Below, piece after piece: positions 29,428 through 38,007 of a stretch of 64,000 nt of DNA (its first letter is position 1; the number at the start of each line of letters is the position of its first letter). Position numbers and translations under genes: made by a program. Below the pieces are notes generated by a model. The model was not told the DNA's origin, ran no database searches, and was given only the letters and a program-made list of their open reading frames with translations. This DNA comes from Mycobacterium sp. (GTDB taxonomy: Bacteria > Actinomycetota > Actinomycetes > Mycobacteriales > Mycobacteriaceae). The DNA lies in the NCBI GenBank assembly GCA_016197405.1, contig JACPVR010000006.1:1-64000 (forward strand), given 5' to 3'.

Positions 29428-30912
29428 CTAACGAGCCGCCGATACCGGGGTGTGGATCTGCCCGGCCAGCCACGGCAGGGCGTCGGCGAATGCCCGGGCC
29501 GCGAACTGCCAGGTGTGGAAACTCGCCACGGTGTGCACCGCGCAGGTGATGCCCACTGAGGTGGCCACCGCGCACAGATCCTCGGCGGCACCGGTCTCGT
29601 CGTCGTCGTGTACAGCGTCGTTACCACCGAAGCCCGGTGGCGAGTTCGACTGGGGCCGATGGATGTTGCCGTACGGATTGGGCTGGCTCACCGCTGGTTT
29701 CACGGTGTCCTCGAACCAGCCGGAGACACCGGTGTAACCACCGTGCGCACGCATCACGGTCGCGGGATCGAATGCGGCCCACTTCGACAGGTCACCGCCG
29801 TACAACCGTTGCACGGTTTGATCCTTCGTGCCCGCTGTCGGCCCGTGATCGCCGGCGATGTCCTCGAATGCGGTGAACAGGTCGGGGTGCATCACGGTCA
29901 GGTCGACGGCGCACGTGCCGCCCATCGACCATCCGACGACACCCCAGTTCGCCGGGTCGGCCGACGCGCCGAACTGGGAGATGACATATGGCCGAACATC
30001 TTCGGTCAGGTGATCGGCGGAGTTGCCACGAGGACCGTCGACACATTCGGTGTCGTTGTTGAACTGGCCACCGGAGTCGACGAAGACGAAGATGGGCGCC
30101 ACTCCGCCGTGGTCGTGGGCGTACCCGTCGATCACCGGCATCACGCTGCCGCTGCGCATCCAGTCCGCCGGGGTGTTGAACTCACCGGCGATCATCATCA
30201 CGACGGGTAGTGCGGGCGGGCTCGCCCCGGCGAACCACGCCGGGGGCAGGTAGACGTATTCGTCGCGGTGTTTGAAACCGCTGGCGGTGTCCCCGGTGGT
30301 GACCTGGACCAGCTTCCCGTTGGCCGGAACGGTGTTTCGCAGGCCCGGCAGGCTGTCGGCGTCGACCTGGTCGGGCAGCGGTCCCGCGGTGAGTGCTCCC
30401 CAGGCCGATTGCACGGTGGGGTAGTAGCCGACCCAGCGGTTGAGCTCCACCATGGCCGAGGTGAGTGCGAGCGGTATCAACAGCACCGACAGTGCCCGGC
30501 GCCAGTGCGGGCTGGATCGCCAGCCCAGGACGGCGATACCGATCGTCGACGCGGCGATCGCCACTCCGATCCACAATTCCAACGGCGCCGGATCCGAAGC
30601 GAGACCCTCGGAGTCCATCACGGTGCGTGCTGCCAGCGCGGTGCCGAGTCCGAGCGCCGCGCAGACCGGTACCCACAACAGCCACCAGCGCCGGCTGCGG
30701 CGCGCCGTCACCACGACCAGGATCACCAGCGTGACGATGCCCACCGTCAGGGGCAGCCAACCGCCCAACAGGGAGATGCCGTGCGGCAGAGTGCGTGTGG
30801 CGGAGGCCGGCAACGGTGGCATCGGGATCGGTGTCGGCGTCGGCAGCGGTCCCGGCGTGGCGGGTGGCACGGTCCACATTGTCGTCACCCAAACTGTGAG
30901 CCAGGTGTGCAT
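29428..30912 (-). CDS. Membrane-anchored esterase (mycolyltransferase/esterase D-like)
   Basis: 494 residues; the ATG at 30879 is an alternative start. After a Pro-rich N-terminus (TPTPIPMPPLP) come about four hydrophobic helices through residue 165, then a secreted-type hydrolase domain. The nucleophile elbow is GWSMGGTCA; HTW near the C-terminus probably gives the catalytic His. The arrangement resembles antigen 85/esterase-like proteins tethered to the membrane and active on the outside. It converges with the other membrane hydrolase 6 bases away, so two unrelated membrane-bound hydrolases sit tail to tail. Confidence 0.8.
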   Translation of the reverse strand: MHTWLTVWVTTMWTVPPATPGPLPTPTPIPMPPLPASATRTLPHGISLLGGWLPLTVGIVTLVILVVVTARRSRRWWLLWVPVCAALGLGTALAARTVMDSEGLASDPAPLELWIGVAIAASTIGIAVLGWRSSPHWRRALSVLLIPLALTSAMVELNRWVGYYPTVQSAWGALTAGPLPDQVDADSLPGLRNTVPANGKLVQVTTGDTASGFKHRDEYVYLPPAWFAGASPPALPVVMMIAGEFNTPADWMRSGSVMPVIDGYAHDHGGVAPIFVFVDSGGQFNNDTECVDGPRGNSADHLTEDVRPYVISQFGASADPANWGVVGWSMGGTCAVDLTVMHPDLFTAFEDIAGDHGPTAGTKDQTVQRLYGGDLSKWAAFDPATVMRAHGGYTGVSGWFEDTVKPAVSQPNPYGNIHRPQSNSPPGFGGNDAVHDDDETGAAEDLCAVATSVGITCAVHTVASFHTWQFAARAFADALPWLAGQIHTPVSAAR

Positions 30913-30931
30913 CGCGTGTGTTCGTGGCCCG

Positions 30932-31609
30932 ATGTGGTTGGTTGGGAGGATGAATCGTCACCGCGTCGCCGCCGTGGGTTTGGGCGCAATCCTGGTGGCC
31001 TACAGCACCACCGCCGGTCTGGCCATCCCCGGCCGCAGGCATCCGGTGCTGCAGGCCGCACTCGGTAGCGCCCTGGCAGCATCGGCGAGAGCGCCGCTCG
31101 GGTTGCGTCCGCCCGCATTGCGTTCGGGCCTGCGCTGGGGAGGGGCCGCCGCAGCCGTCGTGATCACGGGGGTGGCGGCCACGACGGTGCTACCGCAGGT
31201 GCGGGCCGCGATGGCGGCGCGCACCCTGCCGCAGCCGGGCTGGAAATGGCTGACGGTCGAGATACCGCTGGGCACCGTGTGGTTCGAGGAGGCGGCCTAC
31301 CGCGCCGCTTTGGGTACCGTCGCCGAAGCCGCGTTCGGCGCCCGGTACGGACGGCTACTGCAGGCCGCCGCGTTCGGGTTGTCGCATATCGTCGATGCCC
31401 GGGCAAGTGGTGAACCGGTGCTGGGCACGGTCCTGGTCACCGGTGCCGCGGGGTGGGTGTTCGGCGCTTTGCGCACTGGGTCCGGCAGCATCCTCGCGCC
31501 GGTGCTGGCTCATCTGGCGGTCAACGAAGCAGGGGCGGTGGCAGCTCAGTTGGTGCAGCGGCGACGTCGGGCAGTCATGCCGGATTCACGTCGCGTGCAT
31601 CGGCTTTGA
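30932..31609 (+). CDS. CAAX-protease-like (CPBP family) membrane protein
   Basis: About 225 residues with five or six hydrophobic segments. CPBP/Abi motifs are visible: FEEAAYRAAL (Glu-Glu with a downstream Arg), AAFGLSHIVDA with the conserved His, and APVLAHLAVNEAG with the second His. This is the layout of intramembrane CAAX-type proteases. An ATG at 30950 is also possible but GGGAGG abuts it too closely to act as its ribosome-binding site. It lies at the Rv0804 position. Its 3' end overlaps the convergent flavin-type gene by 35 bases. Confidence 0.75.
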   Translation: MWLVGRMNRHRVAAVGLGAILVAYSTTAGLAIPGRRHPVLQAALGSALAASARAPLGLRPPALRSGLRWGGAAAAVVITGVAATTVLPQVRAAMAARTLPQPGWKWLTVEIPLGTVWFEEAAYRAALGTVAEAAFGARYGRLLQAAAFGLSHIVDARASGEPVLGTVLVTGAAGWVFGALRTGSGSILAPVLAHLAVNEAGAVAAQLVQRRRRAVMPDSRRVHRL

Positions 31610-32009
31610 GCAGATGCGGGTCGGTTTCGGTGTCGTCGATGCCGAAGCCGATGATGCGCCGTGGGGTGATCCGGATGATCGCGGTGTCCAATGCGTCTCC
31701 GTTGGGCTCGATGGGTGCGTCGGAGATCACGGCCTGTTCGGCGGTGCCACGGATCTCCAGGCACCGAACCCGCCACGGATCGCGGGACGCGATGTCGTCG
31801 ACGACGAATGCGACCGCATCATTGGTGGCCAGGTTGCGGAACTTGCGGCTGTGCGACATTCGGTATCCGGTGATGTCGATGGTGCCCAGGTCGGTGTTGT
31901 AGGTGAAGCCGACGGGGCTGTTCTGCGGCGTGCCGTCGGGCGCGATGGTGGCCAGCCGGCCGAGGTCGGCGGCGTTGAGGTAGTCGATCTCATGTGGTTT
32001 GAAAGACAT
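31575..32009 (-). CDS. PPOX-class F420-dependent enzyme family protein
   Basis: 144 residues. The split-barrel fold of the pyridoxamine-phosphate-oxidase superfamily is evident: YLNAADLGRLATIAPDGTPQ, SPVGFTY, and FRNLATNDAVAFVVDD. The HSRKFRNLATN segment is typical of the F420-binding branch found in actinobacteria. It would be a cytoplasmic F420 or flavin oxidoreductase or cofactor carrier. AACGTA at 32016-32021 reads TACGTT on the coding strand, 6 nt before the ATG, which decides this start over the upstream one. Confidence 0.82.
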   Translation of the reverse strand: MSFKPHEIDYLNAADLGRLATIAPDGTPQNSPVGFTYNTDLGTIDITGYRMSHSRKFRNLATNDAVAFVVDDIASRDPWRVRCLEIRGTAEQAVISDAPIEPNGDALDTAIIRITPRRIIGFGIDDTETDPHLLKADARDVNPA

Positions 32010-32015
32010 ACGTCG

Positions 32016-32021
32016 AACGTA
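32016..32021 (-). promoter_or_regulatory. -10 hexamer TACGTT for the PPOX gene
   Basis: On the - strand TACGTT ends 6 nt before the ATG at 32009, fitting a leaderless start. Confidence 0.45.
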
Positions 32022-32075
32022 AAACCTCAACGACACTTGACGTCAACCGTGCCATGGGTGCCCGCCCGCTTCCGT

Positions 32076-32930
32076 TCATGGAAGGAGTTCGGACCGGCGC
32101 TGTTCTTCCCACAACGCCATCCGCGTGCGGGCGGGTTCGCCGATGGCGTCCATCACCAGCGGGATGAGCAGTTCGGTGAGCAGGAAACCCGCGGCCATGC
32201 TCTGGTAGGTGGTACCCACGGTGCTCGACGCCGCCAGCACCACCTCGGCTTCCGGAGCGACCGGGCAGGCCAGGTCGTCGGTGATCAACAGCACTGTGGC
32301 GCCGGCCCGGTGCACGCGTGCGGCCAGTTCGGCGGCGCTGCGCTGATACCGGTGATAGTCGAAGAGCACGACGATATCGCGCCGGGTCAGCTCCAGCATC
32401 ATGCCGAGGTCTCGGCCGTCGGGGTCGGTGAGCAGCCGGACTCCGGGGCGCAGTTGTTCCAGATGTGCGGCGAGGTGCATAGCGAGCAGGTGCGAGAACC
32501 GCCCGCCGTGCAGGTGCACTGACCGGCTGGTGTCCGACAGCAGTGCCACCGCGGCTTCCAGGGCCGTGCTCGGCAGTTCGGCCAATGTCTGTTCAGCGCG
32601 GTCGTTTTGGTTGTGGGCCTGCTGTAGAAGCCGGTCCAGCAGCCCCCCGGCGGAAGGTGCCGTCGGTAACCGGGTTATCGGCCCGTTGGATTGGGCGGTC
32701 AACTCGGCGCGCAGTGCAGCCTGCAGGTCGGTGAAGCCGTCGAAGCCGAGTGACTGCGCGAAGCGCAGGACGGTCGGCGGGCTGACGTCGGCACGCTCGG
32801 CGAGTCGGGCCGCGCTGGCCAGTCCGGCGCTGGGGTAGTCGGCGAGTAGTGCGCGTCCCACCCTGCGCTCGGCGCGGCTGAGCGCAGGCAGTGCCGAGCC
32901 GGTGCGCACTGCGACGGTCTCATCGGTCAT
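32076..32930 (-). CDS. MurR/RpiR-family transcriptional regulator
   Basis: 284 residues. The N-terminal HTH_6 domain includes LSRAERRVGRALLAD and LAERADVSPPTVLRFAQSLGF. A SIS (sugar isomerase-like) domain follows from about residue 110 to 250 (VHLHGGRFSHLLAMHLAAHL, VVLFDYHRYQRSAAELAARV). RpiR proteins sense phosphosugars or other small metabolites through the SIS domain. It lies 4 bases after the class II amidotransferase gene, so they form one unit, facing the GS-like/amine cluster that it probably controls. Confidence 0.88.
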   Translation of the reverse strand: MTDETVAVRTGSALPALSRAERRVGRALLADYPSAGLASAARLAERADVSPPTVLRFAQSLGFDGFTDLQAALRAELTAQSNGPITRLPTAPSAGGLLDRLLQQAHNQNDRAEQTLAELPSTALEAAVALLSDTSRSVHLHGGRFSHLLAMHLAAHLEQLRPGVRLLTDPDGRDLGMMLELTRRDIVVLFDYHRYQRSAAELAARVHRAGATVLLITDDLACPVAPEAEVVLAASSTVGTTYQSMAAGFLLTELLIPLVMDAIGEPARTRMALWEEQRRSELLP

Positions 32931-32934
32931 CGGG

Positions 32935-33741
32935 CTAATGTCCCACAAGGGGATCGAGGGGATGCAGCGTCATCGAGAGGTCCCGCACCGAGATGGCGGC
33001 GACGCACTCCGGTGGGAGCGGTTCCCACGCAAGTCCGCCGAACCCCGTCGACCCGACCACCAATGTGCCGGGATCGCGGCGGGCCACCCGGAGAGCGAAA
33101 TAGTCCTCGAGGTGTTCGGCGGGCAGGTCGGCGGCATTGATCTCGTCGATGTCCTCCTCCAGCAGCCGGCTGTGCGCGTGGGCGTGCACCACGATCAGCT
33201 GCTCCTCGCCCAGCAGCATGGCGTTCAAGCTTGCGTCGGGATAGATGGCCCGCAGTTGCGAGGCGGCGCGCCGGGCGGCCTCGGCCAGGGTGGGGGATTC
33301 GCGGCGGTGTTGCCGGATCAGTGCGAAGTAACGCTCGCTGTCGGTGGTGCCGTTGCACGACGTGGCGATATCGGTGTGCAAGAGGTCGTCGAGGGGCTGC
33401 ATCGGTTTGATGGAACCGTTGTGTGCCATCGCAATACCGTCGGCGACGAACGGGTGGGAGTTCTGCGGACGTACCGCCAAACCGTTGGTGGCCCAGCGCA
33501 GATGCACCAGCGAGGCGACCGACTTCAGTTCGCAGACCGCCCCGGCGAAGCCCGGGTCGGCCAGGGCACTGTCGGCCGAGACGACGGCCCGGGCGGGGGC
33601 GCCGGCCTGCTCGACGGTTGCGATACCCCAGCCGTCGCCGTGTACCGCGGTCAGCGCAAGGAAATCGTCGAGCAACGCTGAGCCGACGGCGTCGACGACC
33701 GAGGACGGGGAAGTGGTGATGACGCCCAGTAGTCGGCACAT
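32935..33741 (-). CDS. Class II glutamine amidotransferase domain protein
   Basis: About 268 residues. The chain starts MCRLLGV, so processing would expose Cys2 as the N-terminal nucleophile. HLRWATNGLAVRPQNSHPF and MAHNGSI complete the Ntn-type glutaminase pocket. No synthetase domain is fused, so it resembles YafJ/EgtC-type enzymes, some of which hydrolyse gamma-glutamyl amides. Beside a GS-like ligase it could remove gamma-glutamyl groups from an amine; that is inferred. The ATG at 33741 with GGAGG 7 bases upstream is clearly the start, not the longer open frame. Confidence 0.85.
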   Translation of the reverse strand: MCRLLGVITTSPSSVVDAVGSALLDDFLALTAVHGDGWGIATVEQAGAPARAVVSADSALADPGFAGAVCELKSVASLVHLRWATNGLAVRPQNSHPFVADGIAMAHNGSIKPMQPLDDLLHTDIATSCNGTTDSERYFALIRQHRRESPTLAEAARRAASQLRAIYPDASLNAMLLGEEQLIVVHAHAHSRLLEEDIDEINAADLPAEHLEDYFALRVARRDPGTLVVGSTGFGGLAWEPLPPECVAAISVRDLSMTLHPLDPLVGH

Positions 33742-33780
33742 GCGAACATCCTCCGGTCCTCGATTTAACGAATCAAACAT

Positions 33781-33800
33781 AATCTAGGAAATTAAAGATT
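33781..33800. promoter_or_regulatory. AT-rich inverted repeat in the divergent region
   Basis: AATCT-N10-AGATT lies in an AT-rich island (about 33760-33820) between the amidotransferase and the GS-like gene. It is a candidate RpiR operator and covers promoters for both directions. Confidence 0.4.
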
Positions 33801-33860
33801 CTGAAACATTTGTGACATACCTTTCTTCCAGACTCACCACGAGCGAGGAGGTCCACACCG

Positions 33861-35180
33861 TTGTCGAGCGAAGACCGCGTGAAGCAACTGCGTGCCGATG
33901 GCGTCGAGCTGATCGCGGGTTCGGTGACCGATCTGGGCGGCGTCACCCGCGCCAAGTACGTACCGGTCCATCGGCTGGGAGATTTCGAACGATCCGGGAT
34001 GGGCGTCTCGCCGTCGTGGAGTGTGTTCTGCGTCGACAGCGGTATCGCCTTCACACCCAGTATCGGTGTCGCCGGTGACCTGCGAATCCGCCTGGATCCG
34101 GCCGACGTGCGGGTCATCGAACCGGGTATCGCCTGGGCGCCGGGCACCCTGACCGATCAGGGCGGAGCTCCCGCGCCGCTGTGCACCCGCTCGCGTCTGG
34201 TGGACGCCGAGACCGCGGCCGCCCAGCGTGGACTGACGGTGCGGATGGGCGGCGAACTGGAATGCACGATGCTGGCCGCGGACGGCGGACCGGCGTCGAC
34301 GCAACCCTGGTCGCCCTACGGTATCCGCACCTCCCTGGACCGTTCGGAATTCCTGGTCGACCTGGCCCGCAGCGCCGAACGCGCCGGGTTGCCCATCGAA
34401 CAGATACATACCGAGTACGGCCACGACCAACTCGAGATCTCACTGGCCCCCGACACTCCCGTCGCCGCCATCGACTCGGTTATCCGGGCGCGCATCGTGA
34501 TCGGTCGCGCGGCCGCTCGCCACGGGCTGCGGATCTCCTTCTCGCCGGTGCCCTTCGACGGCGCGGCCGGCAACGGTGCGCACCTGCACCTGTCACTGGC
34601 CGATGCCGACGGTTCGCTGTTCTCCGGCGGTAGCGGCGCCTACGGCATGCACCCGGCGGGCGCTCACGCCATCGCCGGCGTCATCGACACCCTGCCGGGC
34701 CTGATCGGCGTCTACGCCGGCTCGGTGGTCTCGCCATTGCGCCTCAAACCCGGTAACTGGGCCGGTGCCACAGCGTGCTGGGGTCTGGAGAACCGGGAAG
34801 CCGCCGTCCGATTCATCGCTGCCACACCGGGAAACCCGCACGGCGCCAATATGGAACTCAAACTGATCGACCCCAGCGCCAACCCCTATCTGGCCGCGGC
34901 GGCGTTCCTCGGCAGTGCACTGCGCGGTATCGACCGCGAGATCGTTCTCCCCGAAGAGATACCGGAGAATCCGGCGCAGGCGGCCGTCAAACCGCCGCCC
35001 CTGCCCACCGCGCAGCGCGATGCGATCGAGGCACTCGCCGGCTCGGCGGCGGCAGCAGAGCTGCTCACACCCGAGGTCGTCGATGCCCTGGTAGCGGTAA
35101 GACGCTACGAGATAAAGACTTTCGGCGACCTGCCGCCGTCGGAGACCACCCAGGCGCTGCGCCTGGCGTGGAGTTGTTGA
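33861..35180 (+). CDS. Glutamine-synthetase-family ligase
   Basis: 439 residues from a TTG with GAGGAGG upstream. GS-type catalytic segments: GELECTML, YGHDQLEISL, NGAHLHLSLAD and RLKPGNWAGAT. It lacks close identity to nitrogen-assimilating GlnA and fits the GlnA3/GlnA4/PuuA-like group, which ligate glutamate to amines such as polyamines, ethanolamine or aromatic amines. The genes after it (permease, aminotransferase, FluG-like amidohydrolase, PLP decarboxylase) support a gamma-glutamyl amine route. The actual amine is unknown. Confidence 0.85.
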   Translation: MSSEDRVKQLRADGVELIAGSVTDLGGVTRAKYVPVHRLGDFERSGMGVSPSWSVFCVDSGIAFTPSIGVAGDLRIRLDPADVRVIEPGIAWAPGTLTDQGGAPAPLCTRSRLVDAETAAAQRGLTVRMGGELECTMLAADGGPASTQPWSPYGIRTSLDRSEFLVDLARSAERAGLPIEQIHTEYGHDQLEISLAPDTPVAAIDSVIRARIVIGRAAARHGLRISFSPVPFDGAAGNGAHLHLSLADADGSLFSGGSGAYGMHPAGAHAIAGVIDTLPGLIGVYAGSVVSPLRLKPGNWAGATACWGLENREAAVRFIAATPGNPHGANMELKLIDPSANPYLAAAAFLGSALRGIDREIVLPEEIPENPAQAAVKPPPLPTAQRDAIEALAGSAAAAELLTPEVVDALVAVRRYEIKTFGDLPPSETTQALRLAWSC

Positions 35181-35202
35181 CCCCCTCCAGAAGGAGACAT
35201 CG

Positions 35203-36699
35203 ATGAGCACCCACTTGTCACCCGACCATCCGGCCGACGACGACCAGCTTCCGCAGCGTCGGCTGCCGTTCTGGGTCGCGCTGGCGATGTCGGTCGCCCT
35301 GGTCGGCCCGACCCTGGCGATGTCCGGCAATGGTCAGGGCCTGATCGGCAGCGTCGGCAAGGCCATCCCGTTGGTCTTCCTGATCGGCCTGGTCGGTGTG
35401 TCACTGGTCGGCTACAGCTTCGTCCGGTTGACGCGCCATCTCAACCACGCCGGTTCGGCCTACGGACTGGTGGGCGGCACCATCGGGCCGCGGGCCGGGT
35501 TCTTCTCCGGATTCGCGATGCTCGGTGCCTACGTCGGATTCTCCATCGGCACACTCGCGTTGACCGCGGCATTCGTCAACGCCTTCATCGCCAAGCTGCA
35601 GCCGGGCAATGACAACCCCTACCAGCTGCCGTGGCTTGCCGTCGTCGCGGTGGGCGCGGTCATCTCGTTTCTGTTGTCCGGGCGCGATGTCCGGCTGCTG
35701 GGCAAGATCCTGCTGGGCATCGAGGGTGTCGGCATCGTCGCGATGCTGGTATTGGTGGTCGTCATCTTCGCCAAGGGCGGAGCCCCCTCCACCGGAATCG
35801 ACCTGAGCGTCTTCACCTTCGACGGTGTGTCGGCGTCTGCGGTGATCAGCGGTGTGGTGGCGGCCTTCCTGTCATGGGCCGGTTTCGAGGCATGCGCCTC
35901 GATGGGCGAGGAGACCGACGATCCGGGCCGCAACATCCCGCGCGCGTTGGCCGGAACGCTGATCCTGACCGGCGTGTTGTTCGTCGTGGTGATGTGTGCA
36001 CAGGTCGTCGGCTTCGGAACCGACGCGGCCGGTCTGGACGCATTCCAGAACTCCGGCAACACCCTTGGTGATCTGGGTGCCGGTTACATCGGCCAGTGGT
36101 TCAGCCTGCTCATCATCTTCACCGCCATCGTCTCGGCCTTCGGCTGCCACCTGGCCACATCGGCGACCTCCGGGCGGATGCTCTTCGCGTTCGGCCGCGA
36201 CGGCTTCGGCCCGAAAGCGTTGGCGCACATCCACGCCGGGACAGGAGGACCGCGGCGTGCGACCTGGCTTGTGGTGGCGGTCGCCCTGGTCGTCGACGTG
36301 ATCTGTGGTGTGCTCGGCTGGCCCGACATGGGTACCGGTGACCCCGCCATCAACACCTACTTCCTGTTCGCGGTCGCCGGATCGGTATGCCTGATGGTCT
36401 GCTATCTGCTGGTCGAGGTTGCCGCGGCATGGTTCGTCGGCGCCCCGAAATTCGCGCACGTGCACGGTGGTGCGAGCAAGGTCGCCGGTCTGGCGCTCCC
36501 CCTGCTGGGTGCCGCGGTGATCCTGGTCGTGCTGTGGTTCAACGTCAAGGATGCCCAGGAATGGGCGGCCGCGCCGTTGCTCGGACTGTATTGGTGCGCA
36601 ATCGGATTGGTGATCGCCATCGCTGCCTCGCGGATCGCGAAGCGGGTCGGTGAGTCGTTGACGCGTGAACTCGATCTGGCTCCGCCGGTGACTCCGTAG
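35203..36699 (+). CDS. APC-superfamily amino acid/amine permease
   Basis: 498 residues with about twelve membrane helices. The first helix holds LAMSVALVGPTLAMSGNGQG, and FLSWAGFEACASMGEET is the usual APC helix-6 region. AAGGAG lies 7 bases before the ATG. It directly follows the GS-like gene and abuts the aminotransferase start, so it probably imports the substrate of this cluster. It is only distantly similar to the other APC permease in the window. Confidence 0.88.
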   Translation: MSTHLSPDHPADDDQLPQRRLPFWVALAMSVALVGPTLAMSGNGQGLIGSVGKAIPLVFLIGLVGVSLVGYSFVRLTRHLNHAGSAYGLVGGTIGPRAGFFSGFAMLGAYVGFSIGTLALTAAFVNAFIAKLQPGNDNPYQLPWLAVVAVGAVISFLLSGRDVRLLGKILLGIEGVGIVAMLVLVVVIFAKGGAPSTGIDLSVFTFDGVSASAVISGVVAAFLSWAGFEACASMGEETDDPGRNIPRALAGTLILTGVLFVVVMCAQVVGFGTDAAGLDAFQNSGNTLGDLGAGYIGQWFSLLIIFTAIVSAFGCHLATSATSGRMLFAFGRDGFGPKALAHIHAGTGGPRRATWLVVAVALVVDVICGVLGWPDMGTGDPAINTYFLFAVAGSVCLMVCYLLVEVAAAWFVGAPKFAHVHGGASKVAGLALPLLGAAVILVVLWFNVKDAQEWAAAPLLGLYWCAIGLVIAIAASRIAKRVGESLTRELDLAPPVTP

Positions 36700-38007
36700 A
36701 TGACCACGCTGTATGCGCGTGACGAGAAGGTCATCGCGGGAATCGAGAAGCTGCGGTTCTTCCCCCTGGAGGTCGTATCGGGGCACGGCTCGACCCTCGT
36801 GACCCCGGACCGGCGCGAGTTGCTCGACCTGTCCGCGACCTGGACGGCATCCGGCCTGGGACACGGCCACCCGGCGGTGGTCGAGGCCGTGAGCCGGGCC
36901 GTGCGGACGGCACCCGGTGCCGGTGCGCTGTCGGCCGTGCATCCGGACTCGGTGGGCCTGGCCGAGGATCTGCTGGCGCTGGTGCCCGGCGAGGGCGAAC
37001 GGCGGGTCTACCTCGGGCACGCCGGTTCCGACGCCAATGACGTCGCGCTGCGCGCATGCCGGCATGCCAGTGGGCGACGCACGGTACTGGCCTTCGAGCA
37101 CAGCTACCACGGCGGCGTCGGGGTCGCGATGGGCGTCTCCGGTGTTCACGTCGACGCCGGGGCGCCGCCCGATCCCGATGCGGTATTCCTGCCTTATCCC
37201 AATCCCTTTCGGCCGGTTCGCGATGACGTCGACGATGATGTCGCCGATTGCCTGGCGCTGGCGGAACAGCAGCTGGCGGGCGGTGCCATCGCCTGTGTCA
37301 TCGTCGAACCGATCCTGTCCGATGGGGGTCTGGTGGTTCCTCCGGACGGCTTTCTGGCCCGGTTGCACGCCATCTGCCGGCGATACGCCGTTCCACTGAT
37401 CTGCGATGAGGTCAAGATGGGGCTCGGCAGGCCCGGCACGCTGCACGCGTTCACCCACGACGGTGTCATCCCTGACATCGTGACGTTCGGCAAGGTGCTC
37501 GGCGGCGGTCTGCCACTGTCGGCAGCGGTCGGGCCGGCGGAGATACTCGACAATCCTCCGGCCGCGGCCCTGCTGACCACCGCGGGCAATCCGGTATGTG
37601 CGGCAGCGGGCCGCGCGGTACTGGCGACCATCGTCGGCGAGGGCCTGCCCGAGCGTGCCGCGCAGACGGGTGCCTTGCTGGCGCAAGGCCTGCGCGCGCT
37701 GGCGGGGTCCCCGGGTTCGGACCGAATCGGCGACGTCCGGGGACGGGGCCTGGCAATAGGCCTCGAGCTGGTCGACCCCGAGACCGGGCAGCGTGATCCG
37801 CGGCTGGCCGCACAGGTGGTCTACCGCGCCTGGGAGTTGGGCGCGGTGCTCTATTACGTGGGCGGTAACGTCCTGGAGATCACCCCGCCGCTGGTGCTCA
37901 CCGAACCGGAGGCACATCGGGCGGTGGACATCATCGGGGCAGCGATCGCCGATGCCGCGGCGGGCCGAGTCGACATAGCGGAGGTGCAGCGATATGCCGG
38001 TTGGTGA
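36700..38007 (+). CDS. Class III (omega) PLP aminotransferase
   Basis: 435 residues. The PLP Lys is at 265 in TFGKVLGGGLPLSA, and DEVKMGLGRPG holds the cofactor-binding Asp, although the usual residue after the Val is Gln or Thr rather than Lys. HSYHGGVG and GHGHPAVVEAV are also present. Such enzymes move the omega-amino group of diamines or amino acids such as GABA. The ATG touches the permease stop and the 3' end overlaps the amidohydrolase by 14 bases. Confidence 0.9.
   Translation: MTTLYARDEKVIAGIEKLRFFPLEVVSGHGSTLVTPDRRELLDLSATWTASGLGHGHPAVVEAVSRAVRTAPGAGALSAVHPDSVGLAEDLLALVPGEGERRVYLGHAGSDANDVALRACRHASGRRTVLAFEHSYHGGVGVAMGVSGVHVDAGAPPDPDAVFLPYPNPFRPVRDDVDDDVADCLALAEQQLAGGAIACVIVEPILSDGGLVVPPDGFLARLHAICRRYAVPLICDEVKMGLGRPGTLHAFTHDGVIPDIVTFGKVLGGGLPLSAAVGPAEILDNPPAAALLTTAGNPVCAAAGRAVLATIVGEGLPERAAQTGALLAQGLRALAGSPGSDRIGDVRGRGLAIGLELVDPETGQRDPRLAAQVVYRAWELGAVLYYVGGNVLEITPPLVLTEPEAHRAVDIIGAAIADAAAGRVDIAEVQRYAGW

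Noticed and set aside
30950..30952. ATG as start of the CAAX-protease-like gene
   Set aside because: The GGGAGG directly touches the ATG, leaving no spacer. The ATG at 30932 was preferred, though not firmly.
35872..37917. A 681-codon - strand open frame across the permease and aminotransferase
   Set aside because: Antisense shadow with biased composition and no recognisable fold.
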